Source: Bradyrhizobium sp. 199 | GTDB taxonomy: Bacteria > Pseudomonadota > Alphaproteobacteria > Rhizobiales > Xanthobacteraceae | Reading direction: 5' to 3' | Assembly (NCBI RefSeq): GCF_023073355.1 | Contig: NZ_JADPJI010000008.1 | Location: 806,001-870,000 of the forward strand | DNA: 64,000 bases | Part shown: in pieces, positions 34,914-41,785 of the stretch | Layout: the number at the start of each line of letters is the position of its first letter | Numbering within the stretch: position 1 is the stretch's first letter | Position numbers and translations under genes: made by a program | Notes under the pieces: generated by a model | What the model was told of the DNA's origin: nothing | Database searches by the model: none | What the model saw: the letters and a program-made list of their open reading frames with translations, nothing else

Positions 34914-35789
34914 TCAGGCATGGACACGCGCCAGGAAGGCGCGGACCAGCGGGAGCGCCTCATCGAAATGCGTCTCGAGCAGCCAGTGGCCGGCACCGTC
35001 GAGCAGGTGCAGATCGGCATCCGGCAAGTCGCGGCGATAGGCGCGGGCGGCATCGGCTGGCATGTATCCGTCGTGCGGCCCCCATACGACGAGCGTGGGT
35101 GGACGATGTTCACGCAAGTACGCCTGGTAGCGCGCGAACCAGCCGAGGTTCTGTTCCAGTTTCTCCATCAGCCCGACGGAGACCTGCCGGCGGACAGGCG
35201 TGTCCATGAGCGGCCAATGAAGCTTCCAGAGGTCTGGCGGCACCCGGGCCGCGACCTCGTCCGCCACTTCGCCGATGAACTCGGCGCGGAACCCCTCCTC
35301 GCTCACGGCCTCCTCAAGGGGGCGGTGCTTGCTGGGCGTCTTGTCCGCCCACCAGGCCTTGATCGTTGCGTATTTCGGGCCCAGCGCATCCTCATAGATG
35401 TCGCCGTTCTGGATAATGAACGCAGCGATCCGCTCCGGGTGGGCGATCGCGTGTCTCAGCCCGATCTGGGAGCCGTAATCGTGCAGCCACAAGGCGTAAC
35501 GTCCGAGGCCGAGCGCATCGGCGACCCGGCTCAGGACGTCTGCATAGCCATCGAAATCGTAGGCGAACACCGACGGGTCAGGCGTGTCGCTGTACCCGAA
35601 ACCGGGCCAGTCGAACGCGACTGTCCGCCACCGGTCCGAAAGCGCGGGCATCAGGCGGCGGAACTGGAACGAGGAACAGGGATAGCCGTGCGGTAGAAGC
35701 AGGACAGGCGCCTCGGCGGGTCCCGCTTCGCGATAGAAGATCGACGCGCCATTCAAGTCCAGGCGCCGGTGCGCTGGTCCATTCGCCAT
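34914..35789 (-). CDS. Epoxide-hydrolase-like alpha/beta hydrolase
   Basis: 291 residues from ATG at 35789 (MANGPAHRRL). The oxyanion motif is LLPHGYPCSSFQFR, matching HGxP of epoxide hydrolases. The elbow is YALWLHDYGSQIGLR, with aspartate in the nucleophile place, as in epoxide hydrolases and haloalkane dehalogenases rather than serine esterases. DWPGFGYSDTP follows the first strand. The catalytic histidine is in LDGAGHWLLETH. First gene of the four-gene operon ending in the CGNR regulator, which suggests detoxification plus export. Confidence 0.87.
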   Translation of the reverse strand: MANGPAHRRLDLNGASIFYREAGPAEAPVLLLPHGYPCSSFQFRRLMPALSDRWRTVAFDWPGFGYSDTPDPSVFAYDFDGYADVLSRVADALGLGRYALWLHDYGSQIGLRHAIAHPERIAAFIIQNGDIYEDALGPKYATIKAWWADKTPSKHRPLEEAVSEEGFRAEFIGEVADEVAARVPPDLWKLHWPLMDTPVRRQVSVGLMEKLEQNLGWFARYQAYLREHRPPTLVVWGPHDGYMPADAARAYRRDLPDADLHLLDGAGHWLLETHFDEALPLVRAFLARVHA

Positions 35790-36204
35790 TCGGGGCTCCC
35801 ATCGTGCTACACCACCTAAACGCATTTAGCCGGTGTACGTTCCGGGTGCACGAGGTTGAGGCGATGGTTCAGGGATCTCTCGGGACAGTGCTGGACTGCA
35901 CGCCTCAAGTGCTCGCGTAATTCCCACCCCCGAAGAGAACGATAGCTTCGACGCAGCCAAGGATCGTGCAGGCAAAGTGCTCGACGATGCTCGAGCGATA
36001 TCGGAGCAGATCAGCCCGGGCTGCGGAGCTTCTGCAATGGACGAAGCTGTTTCCGGGAAAGCCCGACATCCAATGTGCTGGTAAACGGAAGCGTGCCGGT
36101 GCTGGTGGTGCCAAAGCCGGCATCAGTGTAGGGCTTACGTCGCACCGCTCCGCTGTTCCGCCGAGCACCCACGCGAGACCGCCGTCTGGCGCCAGGAGAG
36201 CTTC
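35790..36204. other. Intergenic, promoter region and decayed sequence
   Basis: 415 bases. The right-most part near 35790-35850 must carry the promoter for the minus-strand hydrolase operon. Bases 35950-36045 resemble the intergenic stretch at 23840-23990. No intact gene supported. Confidence 0.4.
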
Positions 36205-36333
36205 ATGACCAGTGAAAAAGGCCCGAACATCAAGAAGAAACAGAAATGCAAGAATTGCGAGGGCAAAGGCTTGCTCAAGAAGGGCGACAAGGTCGTGAAG
36301 TGCCAGCGCTGTAAGGGTACGGGCGTGCGGTGA
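36205..36333 (+). CDS. 42-residue DnaJ-type zinc-finger miniprotein
   Basis: MTSEKGPNIKKKQKCKNCEG opens the protein, which has two CxxCxGxG motifs, CKNCEGKG and CQRCKGTG, spaced by 14 residues. These are the half-sites of the DnaJ cysteine-rich domain, sufficient for one zinc. A ribosome site CCAGGAGAGCTTC precedes the ATG. The protein is very basic. It falls below common gene-calling cut-offs. A similar miniprotein is encoded at 37632. Function unknown; RNA, protein or metal binding is possible. Confidence 0.75.
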   Translation: MTSEKGPNIKKKQKCKNCEGKGLLKKGDKVVKCQRCKGTGVR

Positions 36334-36509
36334 CGTTGCACTCATGACCGCTGTCGCATGCGGTGGCTCGGCAACCAGCTGCGCACTTCCCACAAGCCGG
36401 CCCTGATGTGCGACGGAGCGACCTTCTTGCCTCCCATTCTCCTCCGAGTGGAGAAGGAGAAGCGCGGCCAACGTGCTATCCTCCCCGGGAGCAACACCGG
36501 AGACTACCC

Positions 36510-36878
36510 ATGCCAATCAGCGTCAAGCAAATGCTAGAAGCCGCCAACACGGCGGTCCCCAAGATCACGTCGGAACAGGCCGCCGAGATGATCAAAAGCG
36601 GCAACACGCTGGTCGTCGACGTTCGCGATGCGCCGGAGGTCGCGGCCAGCGGCAAGATCGCGGGCGCCGTGCATGTCTCGCGGGGGATGCTGGAGTTTCG
36701 CGCGGATCCGGAATCGCCCTATCACGACAAGGCGTTCGACAGGAGCAAGGCCGTGATCCTCTATTGCGCGTCCGGCGGCAGGTCGGCGCTGGCCGGCAAG
36801 CTGCTGAAGGATATGGGCTACGACAAGGTCTACAATGTCGGCGGCTTCAAGGACTGGACCGGGCCGGTCGAGAAATAG
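36510..36878 (+). CDS. Rhodanese-domain protein
   Basis: 122 residues, single rhodanese domain. The strand NTLVVDVRDAPEVAASGKI and the active loop LYCASGGRSALAG with Cys86 are intact. Single-domain rhodaneses move sulfane sulfur or act in stress responses. ATG at 36510 follows CCGGAGACTACCC. No leader, so cytoplasmic. It sits among small stress-type genes. The partner is unknown. Confidence 0.92.
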   Translation: MPISVKQMLEAANTAVPKITSEQAAEMIKSGNTLVVDVRDAPEVAASGKIAGAVHVSRGMLEFRADPESPYHDKAFDRSKAVILYCASGGRSALAGKLLKDMGYDKVYNVGGFKDWTGPVEK

Positions 36879-36924
36879 GCATCTCCCGCCGATAGTTCCC
36901 TCAAGCAACAACTCGCCCGGTCAA

Positions 36925-37437
36925 TCAGTTGCCGAACAAACTGACGGCGCCGCCCTGCCGGGACTCGTCGCCGCCGAAGGCCATCACCGGCGCTTCGGCG
37001 CGCTGCTCCACTTGCGGCAGCGAGTTGCGCCTTGCCGCAGCGAGCCGCCGTGCCTTCCGTTCCGCGGCGCGCTTGCGGCGGTCGCGTTGGTCGGCCTCGG
37101 CCTTCCCTGTGTCGGCTTTCTCTACCTTGTCGGCCGACGCTTGCCGCTTGTCAGGCGAGGCCTGTGTCTCCCTTTCCGTGCGGATCGGGGCTGGTGTAGC
37201 AGCCGCCGGACCGGATGCGGCCTGTTGTTGCGGCGGCGCCTTCGGCTCGGCCGCCTCGGCTGAAGACGGCAAGACCACGCGAAGAGGCGACGGCGCTTCC
37301 GCGGACGCTCTCGACTCGGTGCGGCCCACATCCTTCAGAGCGGAATTCGCCATCATCAGCCCGCTGCCGAAACCCACGCCCAGGATCAGGAAGGTGGTTC
37401 CGACGCCGGCGAAAAAAATGCTTCCGTTCGATGGCAT
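36925..37437 (-). CDS. Single-pass membrane protein with Pro/Ala-rich and basic tail
   Basis: 170 residues. One membrane segment, FAGVGTTFLILGVGFGSGLMM, is at residues 9-29. A disordered Ala/Pro/Gln-rich region follows, then a strongly charged stretch DQRDRRKRAAERKARRLAA. No recognised domain. A near-perfect general-stress promoter lies directly upstream (37466-37490), so it is probably induced by the EcfG sigma factor. The segment order suggests an inner-membrane anchor with a long soluble tail of uncertain orientation. Confidence 0.78.
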   Translation of the reverse strand: MPSNGSIFFAGVGTTFLILGVGFGSGLMMANSALKDVGRTESRASAEAPSPLRVVLPSSAEAAEPKAPPQQQAASGPAAATPAPIRTERETQASPDKRQASADKVEKADTGKAEADQRDRRKRAAERKARRLAAARRNSLPQVEQRAEAPVMAFGGDESRQGGAVSLFGN

Positions 37438-37465
37438 GACCGCGTCTCCAGGATTTCACCGAACG

Positions 37466-37490
37466 AACGCGCAAATCCCGTACCTGTTCC
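37466..37490 (-). promoter_or_regulatory. EcfG (general stress) sigma promoter
   Basis: Minus strand reads GGAAC, 16 bases, CGTT, an exact match to the alphaproteobacterial EcfG consensus GGAAC-N16/17-CGTT. The -10 block ends 28 bp before the ATG of the 170-residue membrane protein. Confidence 0.7.
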
Positions 37491-37631
37491 GGGGTCGGGA
37501 AAAACATGCAATGCGGTTCCAAAATAAAAAGGCGGTGCCTTGACCATCGATCTTCGGATCAGTGCTGGGCGGCTTCTGCTATTGGCACTTCCCTGGACAA
37601 CGCGCGTTGCGGTCCTTTCGAGGAGGTGCAG

Positions 37632-37838
37632 ATGACCAAGACCAAAGCTTCCAACGCGCAAGACGCAAAGTCCGTCGCGCAGCCAACGCTCAATCCCGGT
37701 GATGACGCCCCGCGTGGGACGACCGGCACCGGTGAGGATGTCTGTCCCGATTGTAACGGCAAAGGGCGGATCGACGGAGCGCCCTGCGCCACCTGCGGCG
37801 GGAGCGGCACCGTCGTCAAGGCGATTGGCGGGGCTTAA
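37632..37838 (+). CDS. 68-residue DnaJ-type zinc-finger miniprotein
   Basis: Residues 1-34 are polar and disordered. The C-terminal half has CPDCNGKG and CATCGGSG, two DnaJ-like CxxCxGxG motifs. ATG at 37632 has a strong AGGAGGTGCAG. It resembles the 36205 miniprotein in motif but not in flanks: acidic and polar here, basic there. Without a J-domain it is not a DnaJ. Zinc binding is likely from the motif. Function unknown. Confidence 0.82.
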   Translation: MTKTKASNAQDAKSVAQPTLNPGDDAPRGTTGTGEDVCPDCNGKGRIDGAPCATCGGSGTVVKAIGGA

Positions 37839-37938
37839 GCCGGCATGCCGGCTTGGGCCTGCCGATCAAGCTTCATCTTCATTGCAACAATCAGCCTTCG
37901 CGCGTGTTTTTCCCGATGGAGACACAGCGAGGCGCGCC

Positions 37939-38154
37939 ATGGACAAGGATCGCGGCAAGGACATCGGCAAGGATATCGGCAAGGATGCCGGACTGACACC
38001 TGACGACTTCCCGATCGAAGCCGACAAGGACAAGCTCAAGACTCACAAGGGCGAGCCAGTGGCCTCGGCCGAGTCGGAGCAGATTGCGGAGCAAATGGCC
38101 GAACGGCTCAACGAGCATGCTCATCAGGAGGAGCAGGATCGCTGGTCGGCGTGA
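37939..38154 (+). CDS. Small charged hypothetical protein with Lys-Asp repeats
   Basis: 71 residues, very hydrophilic. The start has a short repeat (GKDIGKDIGKDAG), then PDDFPIEADKDKLKTHKGEP and a helix EQIAEQMAERLNEHAHQEEQ. No cysteine, leader or membrane segment. This composition is typical of stress-associated disordered proteins in rhizobia. ATG preceded by GGCGCGCC, a weak ribosome site. No function assigned. Confidence 0.65.
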   Translation: MDKDRGKDIGKDIGKDAGLTPDDFPIEADKDKLKTHKGEPVASAESEQIAEQMAERLNEHAHQEEQDRWSA

Positions 38155-38400
38155 GGTGCGATGCGATAGGGGTGAATCCTCGCCGCGCTTCAGGTTATCG
38201 TTCAAGCAGGATCTGTCGGAGAAGCACTGCGCACTTTTCCGGAACGTCCTGCCGGCGTAATGCCTGGCAAGAGGAACGGAGCAGTGTTGCCGGGAATTAG
38301 GCTGCACCGGGGTTTTACAATTCCGGCAATGGCGGCCTCGGCTCGAAGTCCGCCCCCTGACCAGCGCCGAGGCCGCCTGACCCCAGACATAGGAGCGGAC

Positions 38401-38694
38401 ATGAAAACCATTGTTCTCGCAGCCCTCATTGCGGCTCTCGCGCAAGCTTCCGCGTTCGCCCAAGGCGGCGCGGGCGCCTCCAGAACCGGATCGAGCATCA
38501 ATTCGACGGGCACCGGTGGGACGACGGGAGCGGGTGCGTCCAGCCTCAACACGTCGTCGGATAACAATGGCGGCGGCGCAAGCGCACCGGCAAGATCCAC
38601 GACCGCGCAGCCGGGCAATAACGACCCGCGGCAGACGCAAGGAGGCCAGCAGGCCATGCCGGGCTCCGGCTCCACGGGAGCGAACCGCAAGTAG
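38401..38694 (+). CDS. Secreted Gly/Ser/Thr-rich small protein
   Basis: 97 residues. Signal peptide MKTIVLAALIAALAQASAFA, then a low-complexity mature part rich in Gly, Ser, Thr and Asn without cysteine or hydrophobic core, probably disordered. ATG at 38401 is preceded by AGGAGCGGAC. No domain can be named. It belongs to the cluster of small genes between 36 and 39 kb. Confidence 0.75.
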   Translation: MKTIVLAALIAALAQASAFAQGGAGASRTGSSINSTGTGGTTGAGASSLNTSSDNNGGGASAPARSTTAQPGNNDPRQTQGGQQAMPGSGSTGANRK

Positions 38695-38883
38695 GATCAA
38701 GCGGAACACGGCATCGGGGCGGGCTGCCCGTTTCGCTCGCCCAGCAGCCGCGCGAAGAAGCCCATCAAGGTTGTCCCAGCTCTCCGAAGGCTAGGGCACC
38801 GAAGGACCGTAAAGGCGCTTGCTGTCTGCGACGCCGTTCACGCAAGCGAGGCGGATCCACGGTGTCGCTTCCCCCGATCCCGC

Positions 38884-39678
38884 TCAATCCTCCACCCGGA
38901 ACAGGCGCCATCGCGCCGGCACGCCCTTGAGCTGATGCACGCCGTGATCCCTGAACTGGATCTCTGATTGCGCCATCAGATCCTTGACGGCGCTCGAGAC
39001 CAGGACCTCGCCGGCACGCGCTTTGGCGGCGACGCGCGTGCCGATGTGGAAGGCGAGGCCGACCATCTCGCCCCCGCTCACCTTGTATTCGCCCGCATGC
39101 AGCCCGACCCTGATGTCGAGCCCCAGCGTGCGCACCGCCTGGCGGATCGCGGTCGCGCAGCCGATCCCGGCCGCCGGCGCCTTGAAGGTCGCCAATATGC
39201 CGTCGCCCGTCGTCACGACTTCCTTGCCGCGCGAACTCTTCAGCTCCTTGCGCACAGCGGCGTAATAGTGGCCCATGATTTTGGTCCAACGCGCATCGCC
39301 TAGCTTTGCGGCCTTTGCGGTGGAGCCGACGATGTCCACGATCAGGATCGTGGCCAGCGCTTGCCTGAGTTCGGCGCCGCGCTCGGCCGATCGGCGCTGG
39401 AGCGCGATCGGTCCGGCCAGCGGTTCATAGCGATGATTGCGCCGCCGGGCGATCGCGGCCTTGGCATAGTCCTGAGCGCGCTGCACCGTGCCGCAGCGAA
39501 CCGTCTTCTCCTGCGGCAGACGTGTCCAATAGACCCTTCGCCCGTCGCCAGCGCCGTGGACTTCCACGGCGCCCCACTTCAGGAAGACCGCCGAGCCAAC
39601 CCGCCTGACACACCATGCCTTCGACGTGTACCCCGATACGTTCGACTGATGGACTCCGATGCGAAGGAATTTGGGCAT
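38884..39678 (-). CDS. Class III nucleotide cyclase with WGR-like N-terminal domain
   Basis: 264 residues from the ATG giving MPKFLRIGVHQSN. Residues 10-85 resemble a WGR domain (AVFLKWGAVEVHG, YWTRLPQEK), usually nucleic-acid binding. Residues 107-264 are a class III cyclase catalytic domain: ILIVDIVGSTAKAAKLGD holds the first metal aspartates, and VTTGDGILATF the second. The usual D-A-V-N-x-A-x-R segment is replaced by VGLAFHIGTRVAAKA, so activity is uncertain. One of three cyclase genes on this strand in 5 kb. The WGR assignment is by eye. Confidence 0.8.
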   Translation of the reverse strand: MPKFLRIGVHQSNVSGYTSKAWCVRRVGSAVFLKWGAVEVHGAGDGRRVYWTRLPQEKTVRCGTVQRAQDYAKAAIARRRNHRYEPLAGPIALQRRSAERGAELRQALATILIVDIVGSTAKAAKLGDARWTKIMGHYYAAVRKELKSSRGKEVVTTGDGILATFKAPAAGIGCATAIRQAVRTLGLDIRVGLHAGEYKVSGGEMVGLAFHIGTRVAAKARAGEVLVSSAVKDLMAQSEIQFRDHGVHQLKGVPARWRLFRVED

Positions 39679-39813
39679 GTACGTGCGCCGATCGAAGGAA
39701 CGTCTGGACTGGCTGGGCATAAAGCGTAGTCACCAACTGCCGCGTTGACAACAAGACAAGTTGGGAGGCTTGCCTCTCGCCCCGCGGCTGCCACCGCGCG
39801 GCCTTCATGCGCG

Positions 39814-41004
39814 TCACCCCTGATAGGCAAACAGCTCGATCGGATCGCTGAAGCCGCGCACCTCGTGCTTGCCGACGTGCTCCAGCTCAAACCTCGGCTC
39901 CACCAGCTCAGCAAAGTCGCGGGACAGCAGCACTGTTCGTCCCAGCTGCTTGGTGAGGGCTTCGAGACGGGAGGCCATGTTGACGGCAGGACCGATCACG
40001 GTGAAGTCGAGCCGGCTGGTTGATCCGATGTTGCCGTACATGACGTCGCCGACATGGACGCCGATGCCGTAGTTCAGCGGCGCCCGGCCGGTGCCGTCGT
40101 TGCGCTCGTTCAACGCGATCATGGCCTGCCGGGCTTCGGTCACCGCATGCAGCAGGTTCGCGCCGGCGTTGGGCTCGCTCAGCGGGAAGATGGCAAGCAG
40201 GCCGTCACCGATGAATTTCAGGATCTCGCCGCCATGCCGCGCGATCGGCTCGGACATCGCGTCGAAATAGTCGTTGAGCAGATCGATGACGTCGTCGCGC
40301 GGCCAGTTGTCGGAGATCTTGGTGAAGTCTCTGAGATCGCAGATCATGATCGCGGCGCGCACCGTCGTGCCGGTGCCGCGCCGGGTCGCGCCCGCCAGGA
40401 TGAGCTCGCTGGCGTGGGAGCCGACATAGGTCTCGAGCAGCGTCCGTGCCAGGCGGTTCTTGATGCGGATCTCGCTGACCAGCGCCAGCACAGGCAGTAT
40501 GTTCTTGAGGGCAGCGACATGGGCTTCGTCGAAACCGCCGGGCCGGTCGGTCGCGAAGGTGACGAGATGGCGCTTGCCGAGCGTGTGATAGAGCGGCCAG
40601 GCTACATAGTCGGTCAGGCCTTTCGCCCGCATCTCGTCGTAGAGCGCGTGCTTGCGGCCGAGCGAGGGGTCCCGTTCGAGATTTTCGCGCACCTCGGTTG
40701 CACCGTCGAATAGTTCATTGGCAGGACTGCCGATGTATTCGGACCGCTCGCGGACATCGTAGTCGACCCGCGCGAGCTCCGCCTCGCGGACGCCGTCGGA
40801 CCACAAGAAGCGGCCCCCAAGCCATTGCGGGTGCTGGATGAGCACGTGAAGCGTCGACCGCGCCAGCGGAATGCCGGCCTGCTGAAGCCGGATGCACATC
40901 TCGGCAAAAATGTTGTCGAGGAAGCGTTCGTCGCGCGTGCCGTTGGTCAGCCAGGCGACGACGCCGTCGGACAGCGTGGCGGATCTTTGGTCTGGCGCGG
41001 TCAT
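39814..41004 (-). CDS. Class III adenylate/guanylate cyclase, soluble
   Basis: 396 residues from the ATG at 41004 (GGGCAGGAT upstream); an ATG nine codons earlier is possible. The N-terminal 190 residues look like a GAF-type sensor found in rhizobial soluble cyclases (AWPLYHTLGKRHLVTFATDRPGGF). The catalytic domain has IMICDLRDFTKISD, LKFIGDGLLAIFP and DFTVIGPAVNMASRLEAL. The aspartates for metal binding are present. Makes a cyclic nucleotide; substrate choice not decided. Confidence 0.9.
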   Translation of the reverse strand: MTAPDQRSATLSDGVVAWLTNGTRDERFLDNIFAEMCIRLQQAGIPLARSTLHVLIQHPQWLGGRFLWSDGVREAELARVDYDVRERSEYIGSPANELFDGATEVRENLERDPSLGRKHALYDEMRAKGLTDYVAWPLYHTLGKRHLVTFATDRPGGFDEAHVAALKNILPVLALVSEIRIKNRLARTLLETYVGSHASELILAGATRRGTGTTVRAAIMICDLRDFTKISDNWPRDDVIDLLNDYFDAMSEPIARHGGEILKFIGDGLLAIFPLSEPNAGANLLHAVTEARQAMIALNERNDGTGRAPLNYGIGVHVGDVMYGNIGSTSRLDFTVIGPAVNMASRLEALTKQLGRTVLLSRDFAELVEPRFELEHVGKHEVRGFSDPIELFAYQG

Positions 41005-41116
41005 ATCCTGCCCTTCAGCGGCGGTCTGCATCAGGGCAGATATCGTGCTCCGGCGCTACGGCGTCAACCTAGCCAGTTGCATGGATTGTGCGCACCCGCG
41101 ACAGGCGCGGCGCCGC

Positions 41117-41701
41117 CTAGCCGAGGAGCCGGATCGACGCCAGCACGGCCAGACCAGAGACGAGCGTGAGCCCTGAGGCCGTGGTGAGCTCGACCTTCAG
41201 CGTGTCTTCGTGCGAAAGTGAAAAATCCTCAAGCCCGAGGCGGACGCGGCAATCGCCGCGCGCGGCGTAAACCAGGTGCGTGCCGGCGGCAAGCTGCCGG
41301 TCACCGGGTTCGCGGAGTGCCGTAAGCGCGATCTCGGCAGCCCCGCGCCGCGCCATCAGGTTCACGACCTCGACGGGCCCTGCCTCGAGCGCGGTCACGA
41401 TCTCCGTCTCGCCGGTGAAGCGCACCGTCGTAAAAGGTTCACGCTCGTCGAAATCCTGCGCGGGCGATTTCAGCACCAGACCGCGGCCATTGATGACCAT
41501 CTGGAGACGATCGATGCCAGGCATATGGGAGAACGGACCGGGCGCCACGATCGGCGTCGAGGCAAAGCGCCAGAGCAGGCTGTTCCAATCCCTCGCCGGC
41601 GCGTCTTCGCGCCAGGTCCCAGCGATGTCGGTAAAGATTCCGCCGCCGTTCTTCCACGGCGAGCGGGTGTAGTCTTCAGGCTTGAGCAGTGTGGTTTTCA
41701 T
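41117..41701 (-). CDS. hutD: HutD/Ves-family protein
   Basis: 194 residues from the ATG at 41701 (MKTTLLKPEDY). YTRSPWKNGGGIFTDIA and SLLWRFASTPIVAPGPFSHMPGIDR are the characteristic HutD N-terminus; GIDRLQMVINGRGLVL follows. HutD is a bicupin found with histidine utilisation genes and proposed to cap formylglutamate or urocanate levels. No hut gene is nearby. It lies alone between two cyclases, and the role here is not clear. Confidence 0.88.
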   Translation of the reverse strand: MKTTLLKPEDYTRSPWKNGGGIFTDIAGTWREDAPARDWNSLLWRFASTPIVAPGPFSHMPGIDRLQMVINGRGLVLKSPAQDFDEREPFTTVRFTGETEIVTALEAGPVEVVNLMARRGAAEIALTALREPGDRQLAAGTHLVYAARGDCRVRLGLEDFSLSHEDTLKVELTTASGLTLVSGLAVLASIRLLG

Positions 41702-41785
41702 GTCCACATCATGGGCGAAATCGGCAGACTTCGCCAACCGATTTCCGCTTCAACGGCCGGCGGCCGCGACTCGGGGTCTATGTCA

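Noticed and set aside
35905..36516. 203-residue minus-strand frame covering the 42-residue miniprotein
   Set aside because: No ribosome site or domain; the opposite strand has a motif-bearing small gene and a rhodanese upstream region.
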